Origin: Ga0077555 sp050187415
Lineage (GTDB): Bacteria; Pseudomonadota; Alphaproteobacteria; Rhizobiales; Hyphomicrobiaceae
Direction: 5' to 3'
Assembly (NCBI GenBank): GCA_050187415.1
Contig: JBFWXN010000007.1
Coordinates: 56,422-120,421 of the forward strand
DNA: 64,000 nucleotides
Positions 27,588-36,726 of the stretch are shown one piece after another (the stretch's first letter is position 1; every line of letters begins with the position of its first letter). The position numbers were made by a program, and so were the translations under genes. The notes below the pieces were generated by a model, which was not told where the DNA came from, ran no database searches, and was given only the letters and a program-made list of their open reading frames with translations.

Positions 27588-28955
27588 ATGGTCGACCCGA
27601 TGCTCCAGACCGGTCAGACCGATTTCCCGACCTCCAACGGGACGCGGGTGTCTGCCAGTTGTCTCGAGATCCGCGCCTATCGCATGCTTACCCGGTTGGC
27701 CCGTCCCGCCGCTCCCTACATCCTGCGCTTCAGGGAGCGCAAGGGAAAGGAAGACCCGTCGCGTCTCGGCGAGCGACTTGGGCGGGCTTCAATCGTGCGC
27801 CCCGAGGGCCCGGTGGTGTGGGTGCACGCGGCGAGCGTCGGGGAGACGAGTGCGGTTCTGCCGTTGATCAGCGAACTGGCTGTTCGTCGTCCGGAGGTCA
27901 CGACGCTGCTGACGACGGGGACGGTGACGTCGGCGAGGTTTGCAGAAAGTCGCCTGCGCAGCTCGAACGTGCACCAATACGTGCCTCTCGACGAGCCGTC
28001 GTTCGTTTCAGCTTTTCTCGATCATTGGCGTCCCTGCCTCGGGATTTTCACCGAGCAGGAGGTATGGCCGAACCTGGTTCTCGCCGCCACCGCCCGTCGT
28101 ATTCCGCTGGTGCTGGTGAACGCACGGATGTCCGACCGCTCCTTCGATCGCTGGCAACGCTATTCGACACTTTCCACGGCGCTTTTCTCGCGCTTCGACA
28201 TGGTGCTCGCGCAGAACGAGGCGCTGGCCCGCCGCTTCGAGCAGATCGGGGCGCAGCACGTGATGGCGGTCGGCAATCTCAAGATCGATGCGCCACCTCC
28301 ACCGGTCGATGCCGATACGCTGGCTGCCATCGAACATGCCCTTGCCGGCATCCCTCGGATCGTGGCGGCGAGTACGCACGAGGGCGAGGAGAAGGTGGTG
28401 GCAGAGGCCCATATCGCAGCGAAACGAGAGCTTGCGGGACTTGTTACGCTGATCGCGCCGCGTCATCCGGATCGCGGAGAGGCCGTGGGCGATGCGGCAG
28501 CCTCCCTCGGGCTCAGCGTAAGGCGGCGCTCGCTGGGCGAATGGCCGGAGAAGGGGACCGATATTTATGTGTGCGACACGATCGGTGAGCTTGGCACGCT
28601 TTACGCCGCGTCTTCAGTGGCCTTCATCGGCGGGTCGCTGATTACTCACGGCGGCCAGAATCCGATCGAGGCGGTGCATCACGATGCTGCGGTTCTGACG
28701 GGTCCGAGTACGCACAACTTTTCCGATGCTTACAGCGCGTTGTTTCAAGCGGGGGGCGCCGTTCAGGTTGGGGCCGCGGATCAGCTCGCCCAAGCGACCG
28801 TCGATCTGATCGCGCGTCCGCTCCAGGCCGAGGCCATGCGCGGTAATGCCAGACGTGCGCTGGCCCAGCTCTCCGGAGCTCTCGAGCAGACCCTTCTGGC
28901 AATTTCTCCGCTGCTACCCGGAGGCAACGGCCGACAGTTGGCCACGGGTGGCTGA
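27588..28955 (+). CDS. waaA: 3-deoxy-D-manno-octulosonic acid (Kdo) transferase
   Basis: 455 residues from the ATG at 27588. WaaA adds Kdo from CMP-Kdo to lipid IVA at the inner face of the inner membrane. Recognisable stretches are RMLTRLARPAAPYILRFRER (membrane contact), KEDPSRLGERLG with the catalytic Glu, WVHAASVGE, FTEQEVWPNL and GGQNPIEA. It overlaps lpxK by eight bases. The start is uncertain: GTG at 27534 and other in-frame starts before the conserved LEIRAYRML stretch are possible. Confidence 0.92.
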   Translation: MVDPMLQTGQTDFPTSNGTRVSASCLEIRAYRMLTRLARPAAPYILRFRERKGKEDPSRLGERLGRASIVRPEGPVVWVHAASVGETSAVLPLISELAVRRPEVTTLLTTGTVTSARFAESRLRSSNVHQYVPLDEPSFVSAFLDHWRPCLGIFTEQEVWPNLVLAATARRIPLVLVNARMSDRSFDRWQRYSTLSTALFSRFDMVLAQNEALARRFEQIGAQHVMAVGNLKIDAPPPPVDADTLAAIEHALAGIPRIVAASTHEGEEKVVAEAHIAAKRELAGLVTLIAPRHPDRGEAVGDAAASLGLSVRRRSLGEWPEKGTDIYVCDTIGELGTLYAASSVAFIGGSLITHGGQNPIEAVHHDAAVLTGPSTHNFSDAYSALFQAGGAVQVGAADQLAQATVDLIARPLQAEAMRGNARRALAQLSGALEQTLLAISPLLPGGNGRQLATGG

Positions 28956-30012
28956 ATTGCCTTTCGCCGAACCTCGATGGTGGTATGCGGCGCGGCCGAC
29001 CCGTACGGCGCGGTTGCTCGCGCCTGCCGCGGCGATGTGGGGACGGGCGGCTGAACGCCGCTTCAGAGCTGCAGACGCCTATCGACCCGATCTCGCGGTG
29101 ATCTGTATCGGAAATTTCACGGCCGGCGGCACCGGCAAAACGCCGCTTTCGATCCATATAGCGAGCGAGTTGCTTGGTCGTGGCGTGGTAACAGCATTTC
29201 TGACCCGTGGGTATGGCGGACGGCTGTCGGGCCCCCATTGGGTGTCGGTCGATGACGATACCGCTGCCGACGTCGGCGACGAGCCGTTGCTGCTGGCACG
29301 GGTTGCGCCGACCCTTGTCAGCCGTGACCGGGCACTCGGGGCAAGGACGATCGAGGCGGCAACTTCGCCGCCACGTGCAATTATCATGGACGATGGATTG
29401 CAGAACGGGACGCTCACGAAAGACCTGGCGATTGCGGTCGTCGACGGCCGGCGCGGCATAGGCAATGGCTTAGTTCTTCCGGCAGGGCCGCTGCGTGCAC
29501 CCCTCGAGTTTCAACTCGGGCTCGCAGACGCCGTGGTGGTCAACACGCCGACCAACGGAGATCCAGACGATGAAAGTGCCTTTGTCGGCTGGCTGAGAGA
29601 TAACTTCGGAGGGCCTGTGCTTCGCGCGACAACGCAGCCGGCCGACGACGTGGAGTGGCTTCGCGATCTACCGGTGGTCGCGTTCAGCGGTATCGGTGGA
29701 CCGGAAAGGTTCTTCTCGGTCCTGGAGCGCCTCGGCGCACGGGTCATCGCCCGACGAGCATTTGCCGATCATCACGTGTTCACGCAAACAGATGCAAGGC
29801 GGTTGCTCGGGGAGGCGCAAAGACGCGGAGCGACGTTGTGCACGACGGAGAAGGATTGGGTACGGCTCACATCCGACGAGGGGGCGCTTGGAGAGCTGCG
29901 CCTCGTGGCACGACGTGTTGCCATTCGTCTCGATTTCGACGCACGCGACAGTGTCAGGCTGGCGAGCCTTCTGGATGCCTCACTCGTCGCCCGAGGTGTC
30001 GTTGCGACGTAA
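28948..30012 (+). CDS. lpxK: Tetraacyldisaccharide 4'-kinase
   Basis: 354 residues from a GTG at 28948 that overlaps the waaA end. LpxK phosphorylates the 4' position of the lipid A precursor using ATP. The Walker A loop GNFTAGGTGKTPL, LTRGYGGR, and IIMDDGLQN match the family. An N-terminal amphipathic segment (EPRWWYA onward) is the usual membrane contact. The last 33 bases overlap the convergent DUF2093 gene. Confidence 0.93.
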   Translation: MAELPFAEPRWWYAARPTRTARLLAPAAAMWGRAAERRFRAADAYRPDLAVICIGNFTAGGTGKTPLSIHIASELLGRGVVTAFLTRGYGGRLSGPHWVSVDDDTAADVGDEPLLLARVAPTLVSRDRALGARTIEAATSPPRAIIMDDGLQNGTLTKDLAIAVVDGRRGIGNGLVLPAGPLRAPLEFQLGLADAVVVNTPTNGDPDDESAFVGWLRDNFGGPVLRATTQPADDVEWLRDLPVVAFSGIGGPERFFSVLERLGARVIARRAFADHHVFTQTDARRLLGEAQRRGATLCTTEKDWVRLTSDEGALGELRLVARRVAIRLDFDARDSVRLASLLDASLVARGVVAT

Positions 30013-30243
30013 GCGTCGAGCCCGCTCCTTGTTAAGCTCGAGGTAGCGTTCGAGGGATGCCTCGGCAGAGCTGTAAGGTTCCTGAAGCTCGACGCTCCAA
30101 TAGCGCAGCTCGCCGATGGGAATTGGCTTGCCCGTCACGGCACAAAGCACGAAATCCCCCGGCTGTTCGACGCGGAACTCACCGTTCATGTAAGCGATGC
30201 GGGCCTCTCCTTTGAGACCGAACAGACGTTCGAACCTATTCAT
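29980..30243 (-). CDS. DUF2093-family protein
   Basis: 87 residues from the ATG at 30243; the frame extends to 30294, but the family begins near MNRFERLFG. The conserved core runs IAYMNGEFRVEQPGDFVLC and then AVTGKPIPIGELRYWSV. Function unknown. The gene sits beside lpxK, a recurrent arrangement in Rhizobiales from memory. Here the two genes overlap tail to tail by 33 bases. Confidence 0.85.
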   Translation of the reverse strand: MNRFERLFGLKGEARIAYMNGEFRVEQPGDFVLCAVTGKPIPIGELRYWSVELQEPYSSAEASLERYLELNKERARRLRRNDTSGDE

Positions 30244-30382
30244 CAATCCTACCTGGTGCGTGGCCGGGGCGGCAGACGCCGCGGTCGGCGGCAAGCTGCG
30301 TCAACATACATAATGCGCAGCTCGGAGACCAGTCGCACGTACCGCGATGACCGCACGTGCCGGAGAACGACCGGCGTAACCG

Positions 30383-32062
30383 TCAGAACAGGGAGCCCTG
30401 CCCTCCGCCACCTTGTTCCGTGGAGCGGCGGCGTGGCGACGGCCGTGTGCGAAGGTCGGCGGATGTTCGCCGCCCTCGCGTCGCATCGTCGGTATGAGCG
30501 TTCTCCTTCGGCGCAAGGCTTGTGTCGGGCTGCGAAGAAACGGCGACCGCGCCGTCGTCTTTGACGACCGCTCCGACGTGGCCATCCGTCAGCTCGATAT
30601 CGATCAGTGCGCCGGTGGAGAGCGCGGTGGCGGAGCGAACGGCCTTGCCGGTCGCATCACGCACGAGTGCGAAACCCCGTCCGAGGACGCTGTGATAGCT
30701 GAGCGAGGCGAGTATCTGGCCTTGCGAGTCGAGGCGCTGCCGGCGTCGTGCCAGCAGCCCGTCGAATGCGGTTTGGCGGCGGCGGTCGAGGGTTTCGAGA
30801 CGTTCGGCGGCGCGAGATATTCGCTCGGTGGTGCGTGCCGGGCTCAAGCGGGCGGAAACCCGTGTCAAATGCAGCCTGCGGGAGGCGGCACTGCGTGACA
30901 GAGCATCGGTCGCCTTCGAGGCGAAGCGCTCGAGGCGCGTGTGCTCGCGCTCGAGGCGGACTGTTAGAAGACGCGGCTGCAGCCGTGGCCAGATATGCGC
31001 CAAACGCTTGGCGTGGGCCTGCGTATTCGCCATCAAGGCGCGCGAGAGACGTTTGTCGATCGAATCGAAGCGCTGTCGCGGCAATGCCGTCAACTCGTCT
31101 GGGCGCGGCAATCCCCGCACGGCGGCGCGCCAATGGGCCCGCGCTTCCTCCAGACGCCGCCTGACGCGCTGCATCAGTCGCAAGCCGAGCTCCCCCGTGC
31201 GCTCGACCAGCTCGGAGTGCTTGGGCACCGCCCATTCGGCGGCCTTGGTCGGCGTCGGCGCGCGCGCATCGGCGGCCAGGTCGATCAACGTCCAGTCGGT
31301 CTCGTGGCCGACTGCCGATATCAGGGGTATATCGCTCGAGGCCGCGGCGCGGACGACGTTCTCCTCGTTGAAACCCCACAAATCTTCGAGACTGCCGCCA
31401 CCGCGGGCAACGATCAGTACGTCGGGGCGGGGCACCGGGCCATCCGGCGGGAGCGCGTTGAAGCCGCGAATAGCGGCCGTGACCTCGGCTGCCGAGGTCT
31501 CGCCCTGGACACGCACGGGCCAGAGCAGCACGCGGGTCGGGAAGCGTTCGGTAAATCCGGCCAGCATATCGCGGATCACGGCGCCGGTCGGAGACGTGAC
31601 GATGCCGACCACGCCTGGCAGAAACGGCAAGGGACGCTTGCGCTCGTCGGCAAACAGTCCTTCGGCGCCCAATTTCCGTTTGCGTTCCTCGAGCAGGGCC
31701 ATCAGGGCGCCGACGCCCGCAGGCTCCAGCGATTCGATGACGATCTGGTATTTGGATGCGCCCGGGAAAGACGTCACCTTGCCTTGTGCAATGACCTCCA
31801 GGCCTTCTTCCGGCTTGAAGCGAAGCCGCGAGAAATTGCCACGCCAGATCACGGCCTCGATCTTTGATTTGTCGTCCTTAAGCGAGAAATAGCAGTGACC
31901 GGATGCGTGCGGGCCGCGATAACCAGAAATCTCACCGCGCAACCGCACGAAGCCGAAGCCGTCCTCCAGGGTACGCTTGATGGCGGTCGATAGCTCGGAC
32001 ACGGTCAACTCGGCGATATTGACGCCGGTACGTGCCGTTCTAGCGGGCTCGGCAGTGGTCAT
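30383..32062 (-). CDS. xseA: Exodeoxyribonuclease VII large subunit
   Basis: 559 residues from the ATG at 32062, which follows CGGAG. With XseB it degrades single-stranded DNA. An N-terminal OB domain (NIAELTVSELS onward, then GEISGYRGPHASGHCYF) precedes the catalytic domain with GVVGIVTSPTGAVIRD, VLIVARGGGSLEDLW and SAVGHETDWTLID. A long coiled-coil region and a low-complexity C-terminal tail make it about 100 residues longer than E. coli XseA. xseB is not in the window. Confidence 0.95.
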   Translation of the reverse strand: MTTAEPARTARTGVNIAELTVSELSTAIKRTLEDGFGFVRLRGEISGYRGPHASGHCYFSLKDDKSKIEAVIWRGNFSRLRFKPEEGLEVIAQGKVTSFPGASKYQIVIESLEPAGVGALMALLEERKRKLGAEGLFADERKRPLPFLPGVVGIVTSPTGAVIRDMLAGFTERFPTRVLLWPVRVQGETSAAEVTAAIRGFNALPPDGPVPRPDVLIVARGGGSLEDLWGFNEENVVRAAASSDIPLISAVGHETDWTLIDLAADARAPTPTKAAEWAVPKHSELVERTGELGLRLMQRVRRRLEEARAHWRAAVRGLPRPDELTALPRQRFDSIDKRLSRALMANTQAHAKRLAHIWPRLQPRLLTVRLEREHTRLERFASKATDALSRSAASRRLHLTRVSARLSPARTTERISRAAERLETLDRRRQTAFDGLLARRRQRLDSQGQILASLSYHSVLGRGFALVRDATGKAVRSATALSTGALIDIELTDGHVGAVVKDDGAVAVSSQPDTSLAPKENAHTDDATRGRRTSADLRTRPSPRRRSTEQGGGGQGSLF

Positions 32063-32324
32063 GCGCACTCCGGGAGTGAAATCGTCAAGCCGCCGGTCGC
32101 GGACGTCTCCGTCGGGCAGCGCCGGCGCCGACCCGAGATGGTGCGGTCCATTCGGCCGGGCGAGCCGAACTTCAGCGCCAAGGTTGGCGATAATCCGGCG
32201 GCGCTTACCTGTGAAAGGGGCAGGTGCGTTCCTTTCTCGATGGCTGGCCACATGTTAACACCAATCGCTTCGGGGCGCCGCATTCGGCCCGACTATCCAG
32301 AGCTTTCACGAAAGGACCAAGCAC

Positions 32325-33605
32325 ATGGACGTGCTTCTGATCGGCGCGGGTGGCCGCGAGCACGCCCTGGCCTGGGCACTATCGGCCAGTCCCCTTCTGA
32401 CGAAGCTCTACTGTGCGCCAGGCAATGGCGGTATCGCGGAGATTGCCGAGTGCGTTCCGCTCGACATAACGCGGCATGCCGATATCGTGGCGTTCTGTCG
32501 CGAACAGCACATCGATTTTGTCGTGATCGGCCCCGAGGCGCCGCTCGTTGCCGGCCTTGCGGACGATCTTGCCGCCGCCGGCGTGAAGCATTTCGGGCCG
32601 TCGCGGGCGGCCGCGCAGCTCGAGGGCTCCAAAGGCTTCACGAAAGATTTCTGCCGCGAGCATTCCATCCCCACCGCCGCATACGGGCGTTTCGCCGATC
32701 GGGCCGAGGCGCTCGGCTATCTTGCCGATCATCCAGTGCCGATCGTGGTCAAGGCCGATGGGCTTGCGGCCGGCAAAGGGGTCGTCGTGGCGACGACACG
32801 AGCCGAGGCCGTGGCAGCGGTCGAGGCCTGCTTTGCCGGCGTTTTCGGTCAGGCCGGAGCGGAAGTGGTCATCGAAGAGTTTCTCGAGGGGGAGGAGGCC
32901 AGTTTCTTTGCGCTGTCGGATGGGACGTCGGCGCTGCCGCTCGCCACGGCGCAGGATTATAAGCGTGTCGGAGACGGTGACACCGGGCCGAACACGGGTG
33001 GCATGGGGGCCTATTCGCCGGCGCCGATCATCACGCCCGCGATCGAACGGCGGGTCATGGCGGAAATCATCACTCCGACCATCGAAGGCATGGCCAAACG
33101 GGGGATGCCGTTCAAAGGCGTGCTCTATGCCGGCCTGATGCTGACCGCCGACGGACCAAAGCTGATCGAATACAACGTGAGGTTCGGGGATCCCGAGACG
33201 CAGGTGCTGATGGTGCGCCTGAAATCGGACTTGCTGGCGGCACTCCTTGCGGTCGCCGACGGTGTCCTCGGGAGCTTCGATGTCAGATGGTACGACGACG
33301 CGGCGCTTACGGTGGTCATGGCGGCGGAAGGCTATCCAGGCATCTATGAGCGGGGTAGCGAAATTCGCGGTCTCGAGGCCGCAGGCGCGATCGAGGCGGT
33401 CGAAGTGTTCCATGCGGGGACGCGCCGAGAGGGAGATCGCATTGTTGCAGACGGCGGACGTGTGCTCGCCGTTACCGCGCGCGCCGCGACGATTGCCGAG
33501 GCGCAGGCGCTGGCTTATCGCGCCATCGATGCGATCGACTGGCCACAGGGGTTCTGCCGCCGCGACATCGGTTGGCGCGCCGTTGGCAAGGACCGGCGGT
33601 CATGA
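32325..33605 (+). CDS. purD: Phosphoribosylamine-glycine ligase
   Basis: 426 residues, standard length. It catalyses the second step of purine synthesis, joining glycine to phosphoribosylamine with ATP. The start MDVLLIGAGGREHALAWAL, the ATP-grasp parts (VVKADGLAAGKGVVVA) and the signature RFGDPETQV are clear. GAAAGGA precedes the ATG. The stop overlaps the following dehalogenase-like gene as ATGA, tying a housekeeping gene to an accessory one. Confidence 0.97.
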   Translation: MDVLLIGAGGREHALAWALSASPLLTKLYCAPGNGGIAEIAECVPLDITRHADIVAFCREQHIDFVVIGPEAPLVAGLADDLAAAGVKHFGPSRAAAQLEGSKGFTKDFCREHSIPTAAYGRFADRAEALGYLADHPVPIVVKADGLAAGKGVVVATTRAEAVAAVEACFAGVFGQAGAEVVIEEFLEGEEASFFALSDGTSALPLATAQDYKRVGDGDTGPNTGGMGAYSPAPIITPAIERRVMAEIITPTIEGMAKRGMPFKGVLYAGLMLTADGPKLIEYNVRFGDPETQVLMVRLKSDLLAALLAVADGVLGSFDVRWYDDAALTVVMAAEGYPGIYERGSEIRGLEAAGAIEAVEVFHAGTRREGDRIVADGGRVLAVTARAATIAEAQALAYRAIDAIDWPQGFCRRDIGWRAVGKDRRS

Positions 33606-34524
33606 GCGCGGATGGCGAGCTGTTTCCCGGGTTCGCCTCGCGATACCTGACGATCGGCAAGGTTCGCATTCATTGCCGGATGGGCGGATCTGGGCCGCCA
33701 CTGCTATTGCTGCACGGATATCCTCAGACACACGCATGCTGGCACAAGGTGGCGGCACCGCTCGCCGAACGCTTCACGGTCGTGGCGCCGGATCTCCGGG
33801 GCTATGGGAAGAGTTCGTGCCCCGACGCGGACCTGGAGCACCGGGCATATTCCAAGCGCGTCATGGCCGGCGACATGGTGCGGCTGATGCTTGCGCTCGG
33901 GTTCCGGCGCTTTCGGTGATGGGACACGATCGAGGCGCGCGCGTCGCCTATCGCATGGCGCTCGACTGGCCGGATCGCGTATCGCAGCTTGTGGTGCTCG
34001 ATATCGTCACCACGTGGGATACCTGGCAGCCGGCCCATCAGGCCGCTCCCCGAAAGGGCACGCACTGGGCGTTTCTGGCGCAGCCGGCGCCGATCCCCGA
34101 AACGTTGATCGGCACCGACCCTGCCGCTTGGCTGGATGGCTGCCTCGAGCGGCGGACCCGCTCCGGCTCTCTCGCTTGCTTCGACCCGCGTGCGCTGGCA
34201 CGCTATCGTGCCATCCTTTCGGACGCGGATCGTATCCACGCGACTTGTGAGGACTTCAGGGCCGGCGCAAGCTGCGATCTGATGGATGACCAGATGGATC
34301 GCAGCGCTCTCCGGCGCATTGCCTGTCCAACGCTGGTCCTGTGGGGGACGCATGGCGGCCTTGCCATGATCTCCGATCCCGTCTCCCTCTGGCGTCCCTG
34401 GTGTGAGACGGTCAGCGGGTCCACGGTGGAGGCAGGCCACTTCATCCCGGAAGAGAGCCCGGCGGAACTGCTGGAGGCCGTAGGGCCATTTTTGAACGAA
34501 GCGGAAGCGGAGGCGTGTGTATGA
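33602..34524 (+). pseudogene. Fluoroacetate/haloacetate dehalogenase-like hydrolase, single-base frameshift
   Basis: First of two tandem alpha/beta hydrolases. Frame one runs from ATG 33602 through GPPLLLLHGYPQTHACWHK to a stop at 33917-33919. The rest continues in another frame from GTG 33916 (VMGHDRGARVAYRMALD) to 34524. One base is missing at codon 105, near 33914-33915. If restored, about 307 residues would result with Asp110, Arg111, Arg114, His155 and Trp156 in the numbering of the fluoroacetate dehalogenase active site. Nothing else is damaged, so the lesion is recent, a phase-variable site is unlikely (no long homopolymer), or it is a sequencing error. Overlaps purD and the second copy by ATGA. 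Confidence 0.85.
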
Positions 34525-35429
34525 GTGGCGCAGGCGACCTTTTTCCCGGGTTCAGCGAGCAGCGCTTCAACCTCGGAGAGGCCGAGATCTATGCACGCCT
34601 TGGCGGCTCCGGCCCGCCGCTTCTTCTGCTGCACGGCTATCCTCAAACTCACGCGTGCTGGCACAAGATGGCACCCGAACTTGCACAGCATTTCAGCCTG
34701 GTAATGCCCGATCTTCGAGGCTATGGGCGCAGCCGGGGGCCGAAGTCGGATCAAGATCACCTTGGCTATTCGAAGCGTGCGATGGCCGCCGACTTCGTTG
34801 CCGTGATGCAGCAACTCGGCCACGAGCGGTTCTCCATCGTCAGCCACGACCGCGGTGCCCGGGTGGGCTACCGTCTGGCACTCGACCATGGCGCTCGTGT
34901 CGAGCGGCTGGTCACACTCGACGTCGTAACGACGCTCGACGCGTGGACGGACATGGCGATGGACAATGCGGTCGGCCGCTTTCACTGGCCGTTTCTGGCG
35001 CGGCCGTCTCCCTTTCCCGAGACCATGATCGGACACGACCCGGTCTTTTTCCTCGAGTATTTGCTTTCGCAATGGACGGCGGCGAAAGATCTCTCGGCTT
35101 TCGATGCGCTGGCCCTTGGCGACTATCGGTGGAGCTTCTCGCAGCCGACCGTGATTCATGCGACTTGCGAGGACTATCGTGCGGGCGCGTCGTGTGACCC
35201 TGCGATCGACGCCGCAGATCGCAAAGTCGGCCGACAGATTGCCTGCCCGATGCTGGCTCTGTGGGGCGCATCGCGAAAGCACGGCTTCGTCAACAAGCCG
35301 CTCGAGACTTGGCGGGCATGGTGCCCGCATGTGGTCGGAGGTCCGGTCGAATCCGGTCACTTCCTGCCGGAGGAGGCAGCGGACGAGACGCTCGCGGCCG
35401 TTATGCCGTTTCTGATGGCCACCGTCTGA
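34521..35429 (+). CDS. Fluoroacetate/haloacetate dehalogenase-like alpha/beta hydrolase
   Basis: 302 residues from the ATG at 34521, which overlaps the stop of the first copy. Fluoroacetate dehalogenases cleave the carbon-halogen bond by an Asp nucleophile. Residues known in the characterised Rhodopseudomonas enzyme occur here at the same numbers: Asp110 (HDRGAR), Arg111, Arg114, Asp134, His155-Trp156, Tyr219 and His280 (SGHFLPEE). That is much stronger than a generic hydrolase match, though the true substrate could be another short halo-acid or ester. Intact tandem duplicate of the preceding frameshifted gene. Confidence 0.88.
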   Translation: MSGAGDLFPGFSEQRFNLGEAEIYARLGGSGPPLLLLHGYPQTHACWHKMAPELAQHFSLVMPDLRGYGRSRGPKSDQDHLGYSKRAMAADFVAVMQQLGHERFSIVSHDRGARVGYRLALDHGARVERLVTLDVVTTLDAWTDMAMDNAVGRFHWPFLARPSPFPETMIGHDPVFFLEYLLSQWTAAKDLSAFDALALGDYRWSFSQPTVIHATCEDYRAGASCDPAIDAADRKVGRQIACPMLALWGASRKHGFVNKPLETWRAWCPHVVGGPVESGHFLPEEAADETLAAVMPFLMATV

Positions 35430-35477
35430 GCCGTCGTTCACGGTCACGCCGGGCGAGTATGCAGCAATGAGGAAGCC

Positions 35478-36398
35478 GTGACAGACGGCAAGACAGTAGC
35501 ACTGCAATCGTCCGAGGTTGTGCGGCGGAGCCAGCCCAGGGTGGGGTTGGCGCTCGGTGGCGGCGGAGCCCGTGGCCTGGCGCATCTCCTTGCATTGGAG
35601 GTGCTCGAGGAACTCGGGCTGCCACCTACCAAGATCGCCGGTACATCGATTGGAGCGATTTTTGGTGCCGGCGCGGCAGCCGGACTCACGCCCCGCTACA
35701 TGCGGGCGCACATCGAAGAGCTGTTGTCGGAGCGCTATGCCCTCATCCGGCAATTATTCGCGGCGCGTCCGCGGCCGGTGGACCGGCTTTTCAATCTGTT
35801 TCCGATGCGCTCAGCGTTTCTCGACGCCGAAGTGCTACTCGAGCTGTTGTTGCCGTCGCGCCTTCCAGCCACGATCGAGGAACTGCGCGTGCCGATGTCG
35901 ATCGTCGCGACGGATTTCTATGCTCAGGAGGCCATCGTACTGACGGAAGGCCCGCTGAAGCAGGCGATCGCTGCGAGCATCGCGCTGCCCATAATTTTCA
36001 GCCCCGTGCAGATCGGTGGCAAGGCGCTGCTCGATGGAGGCCTCGTCGATCCGCTGCCGTTCGAGCTGGTGAAGGATGGGGTGGACCTGACGGTTGCCGT
36101 CGATGTCTCTGGGGCTCCGCGGCGACCAGGGGACGATGCGAGCCCGCGCGCGCTGGAGGCGCTGTTCTCGGCATCGCAGATTTTGCAGAAGTCGATCATT
36201 CGCGAGAAATTGCGATCGCACAGGCCGGACATCCTCGTCGACGCGGCGAGCGAAGGCATCGGCGTGCTCGACTTTCACAGGTATCGCGAAATCCTGGCCG
36301 CCGCGGAGCCCGCCAAGGATGCGCTGAAGCGGCAATTGGAGAGGGTTTTGTCCGCCGAGACCGTTGATGTGCAGGGCGGAATTGCGCGCGTCGACTGA
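35478..36398 (+). CDS. Patatin-like phospholipase family protein (RssA-type)
   Basis: 306 residues from a GTG preceded by GAGGAAG. The oxyanion loop GGGGARG (27-33), nucleophile elbow GTSIG with Ser57, and the Asp of LLDGGLVDP (Asp186) form the Ser-Asp dyad of patatins. No signal peptide, so it is likely cytoplasmic or membrane-associated. It lies 48 bases after the dehalogenase gene and may be in the same transcript. The substrate is unknown. Confidence 0.9.
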   Translation: MTDGKTVALQSSEVVRRSQPRVGLALGGGGARGLAHLLALEVLEELGLPPTKIAGTSIGAIFGAGAAAGLTPRYMRAHIEELLSERYALIRQLFAARPRPVDRLFNLFPMRSAFLDAEVLLELLLPSRLPATIEELRVPMSIVATDFYAQEAIVLTEGPLKQAIAASIALPIIFSPVQIGGKALLDGGLVDPLPFELVKDGVDLTVAVDVSGAPRRPGDDASPRALEALFSASQILQKSIIREKLRSHRPDILVDAASEGIGVLDFHRYREILAAAEPAKDALKRQLERVLSAETVDVQGGIARVD

Positions 36399-36443
36399 GG
36401 CGCGCAGCGATCGGCCGGAACCTCGGTCGTGGCGGCACGTTGT

Positions 36444-36487
36444 CCTTGGTGTGAGGTGGCTTCGGCCGCTAAGGCCACACCAAGGAG
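36444..36487 (+). promoter_or_regulatory. Hairpin that includes part of the ribosome site of the next gene
   Basis: CCTTGGTGTG (36444-36453) pairs perfectly with CACACCAAGG (36476-36485); inside, GTGGC-TTCG-GCCGC makes a second small stem. The downstream arm contains the AAGG of the ribosome site AAGGAG (36482-36487) serving ATG 36496. Folding would hide the site, as in RNA thermometers or translationally controlled leaders. It could instead be a terminator of the patatin gene, but no T-tract follows. Confidence 0.5.
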
Positions 36488-36495
36488 TTATTGAG

Positions 36496-36696
36496 ATGAA
36501 ATCGATTGCTGTCGCTATGACCGCCGGCATGTTGCTCGCAACGCCGGCGTTCGCACAAACCAAGGCCCCCGCGAAGACAGCTAAAGCGCCGACGGCTGCT
36601 CAATGTAAGAGCGGGTACAAACAGGGTATGCCGTGGACCAAGCAGGAGTTCACCGAGGCATGCGTCAAGGCGAATGCGAAGAGCCAGGGCAAGTAA
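36496..36696 (+). CDS. Small secreted protein of unknown function
   Basis: 66 residues from the ATG at 36496. A clear signal peptide ends at TPAFA (residues about 1-20). The mature part is about 46 residues, Lys/Ala-rich, with two cysteines (AAQCKSG and TEACVKA) that could form a disulfide in the periplasm. AAGGAG precedes the start but lies partly within a hairpin. I do not recognise a family beyond similar small Lys-rich exported proteins of Rhizobiales. Confidence 0.75.
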   Translation: MKSIAVAMTAGMLLATPAFAQTKAPAKTAKAPTAAQCKSGYKQGMPWTKQEFTEACVKANAKSQGK

Positions 36697-36726
36697 ATTG
36701 CGCTCCGTGCCTCTGCTCATTGTCAC

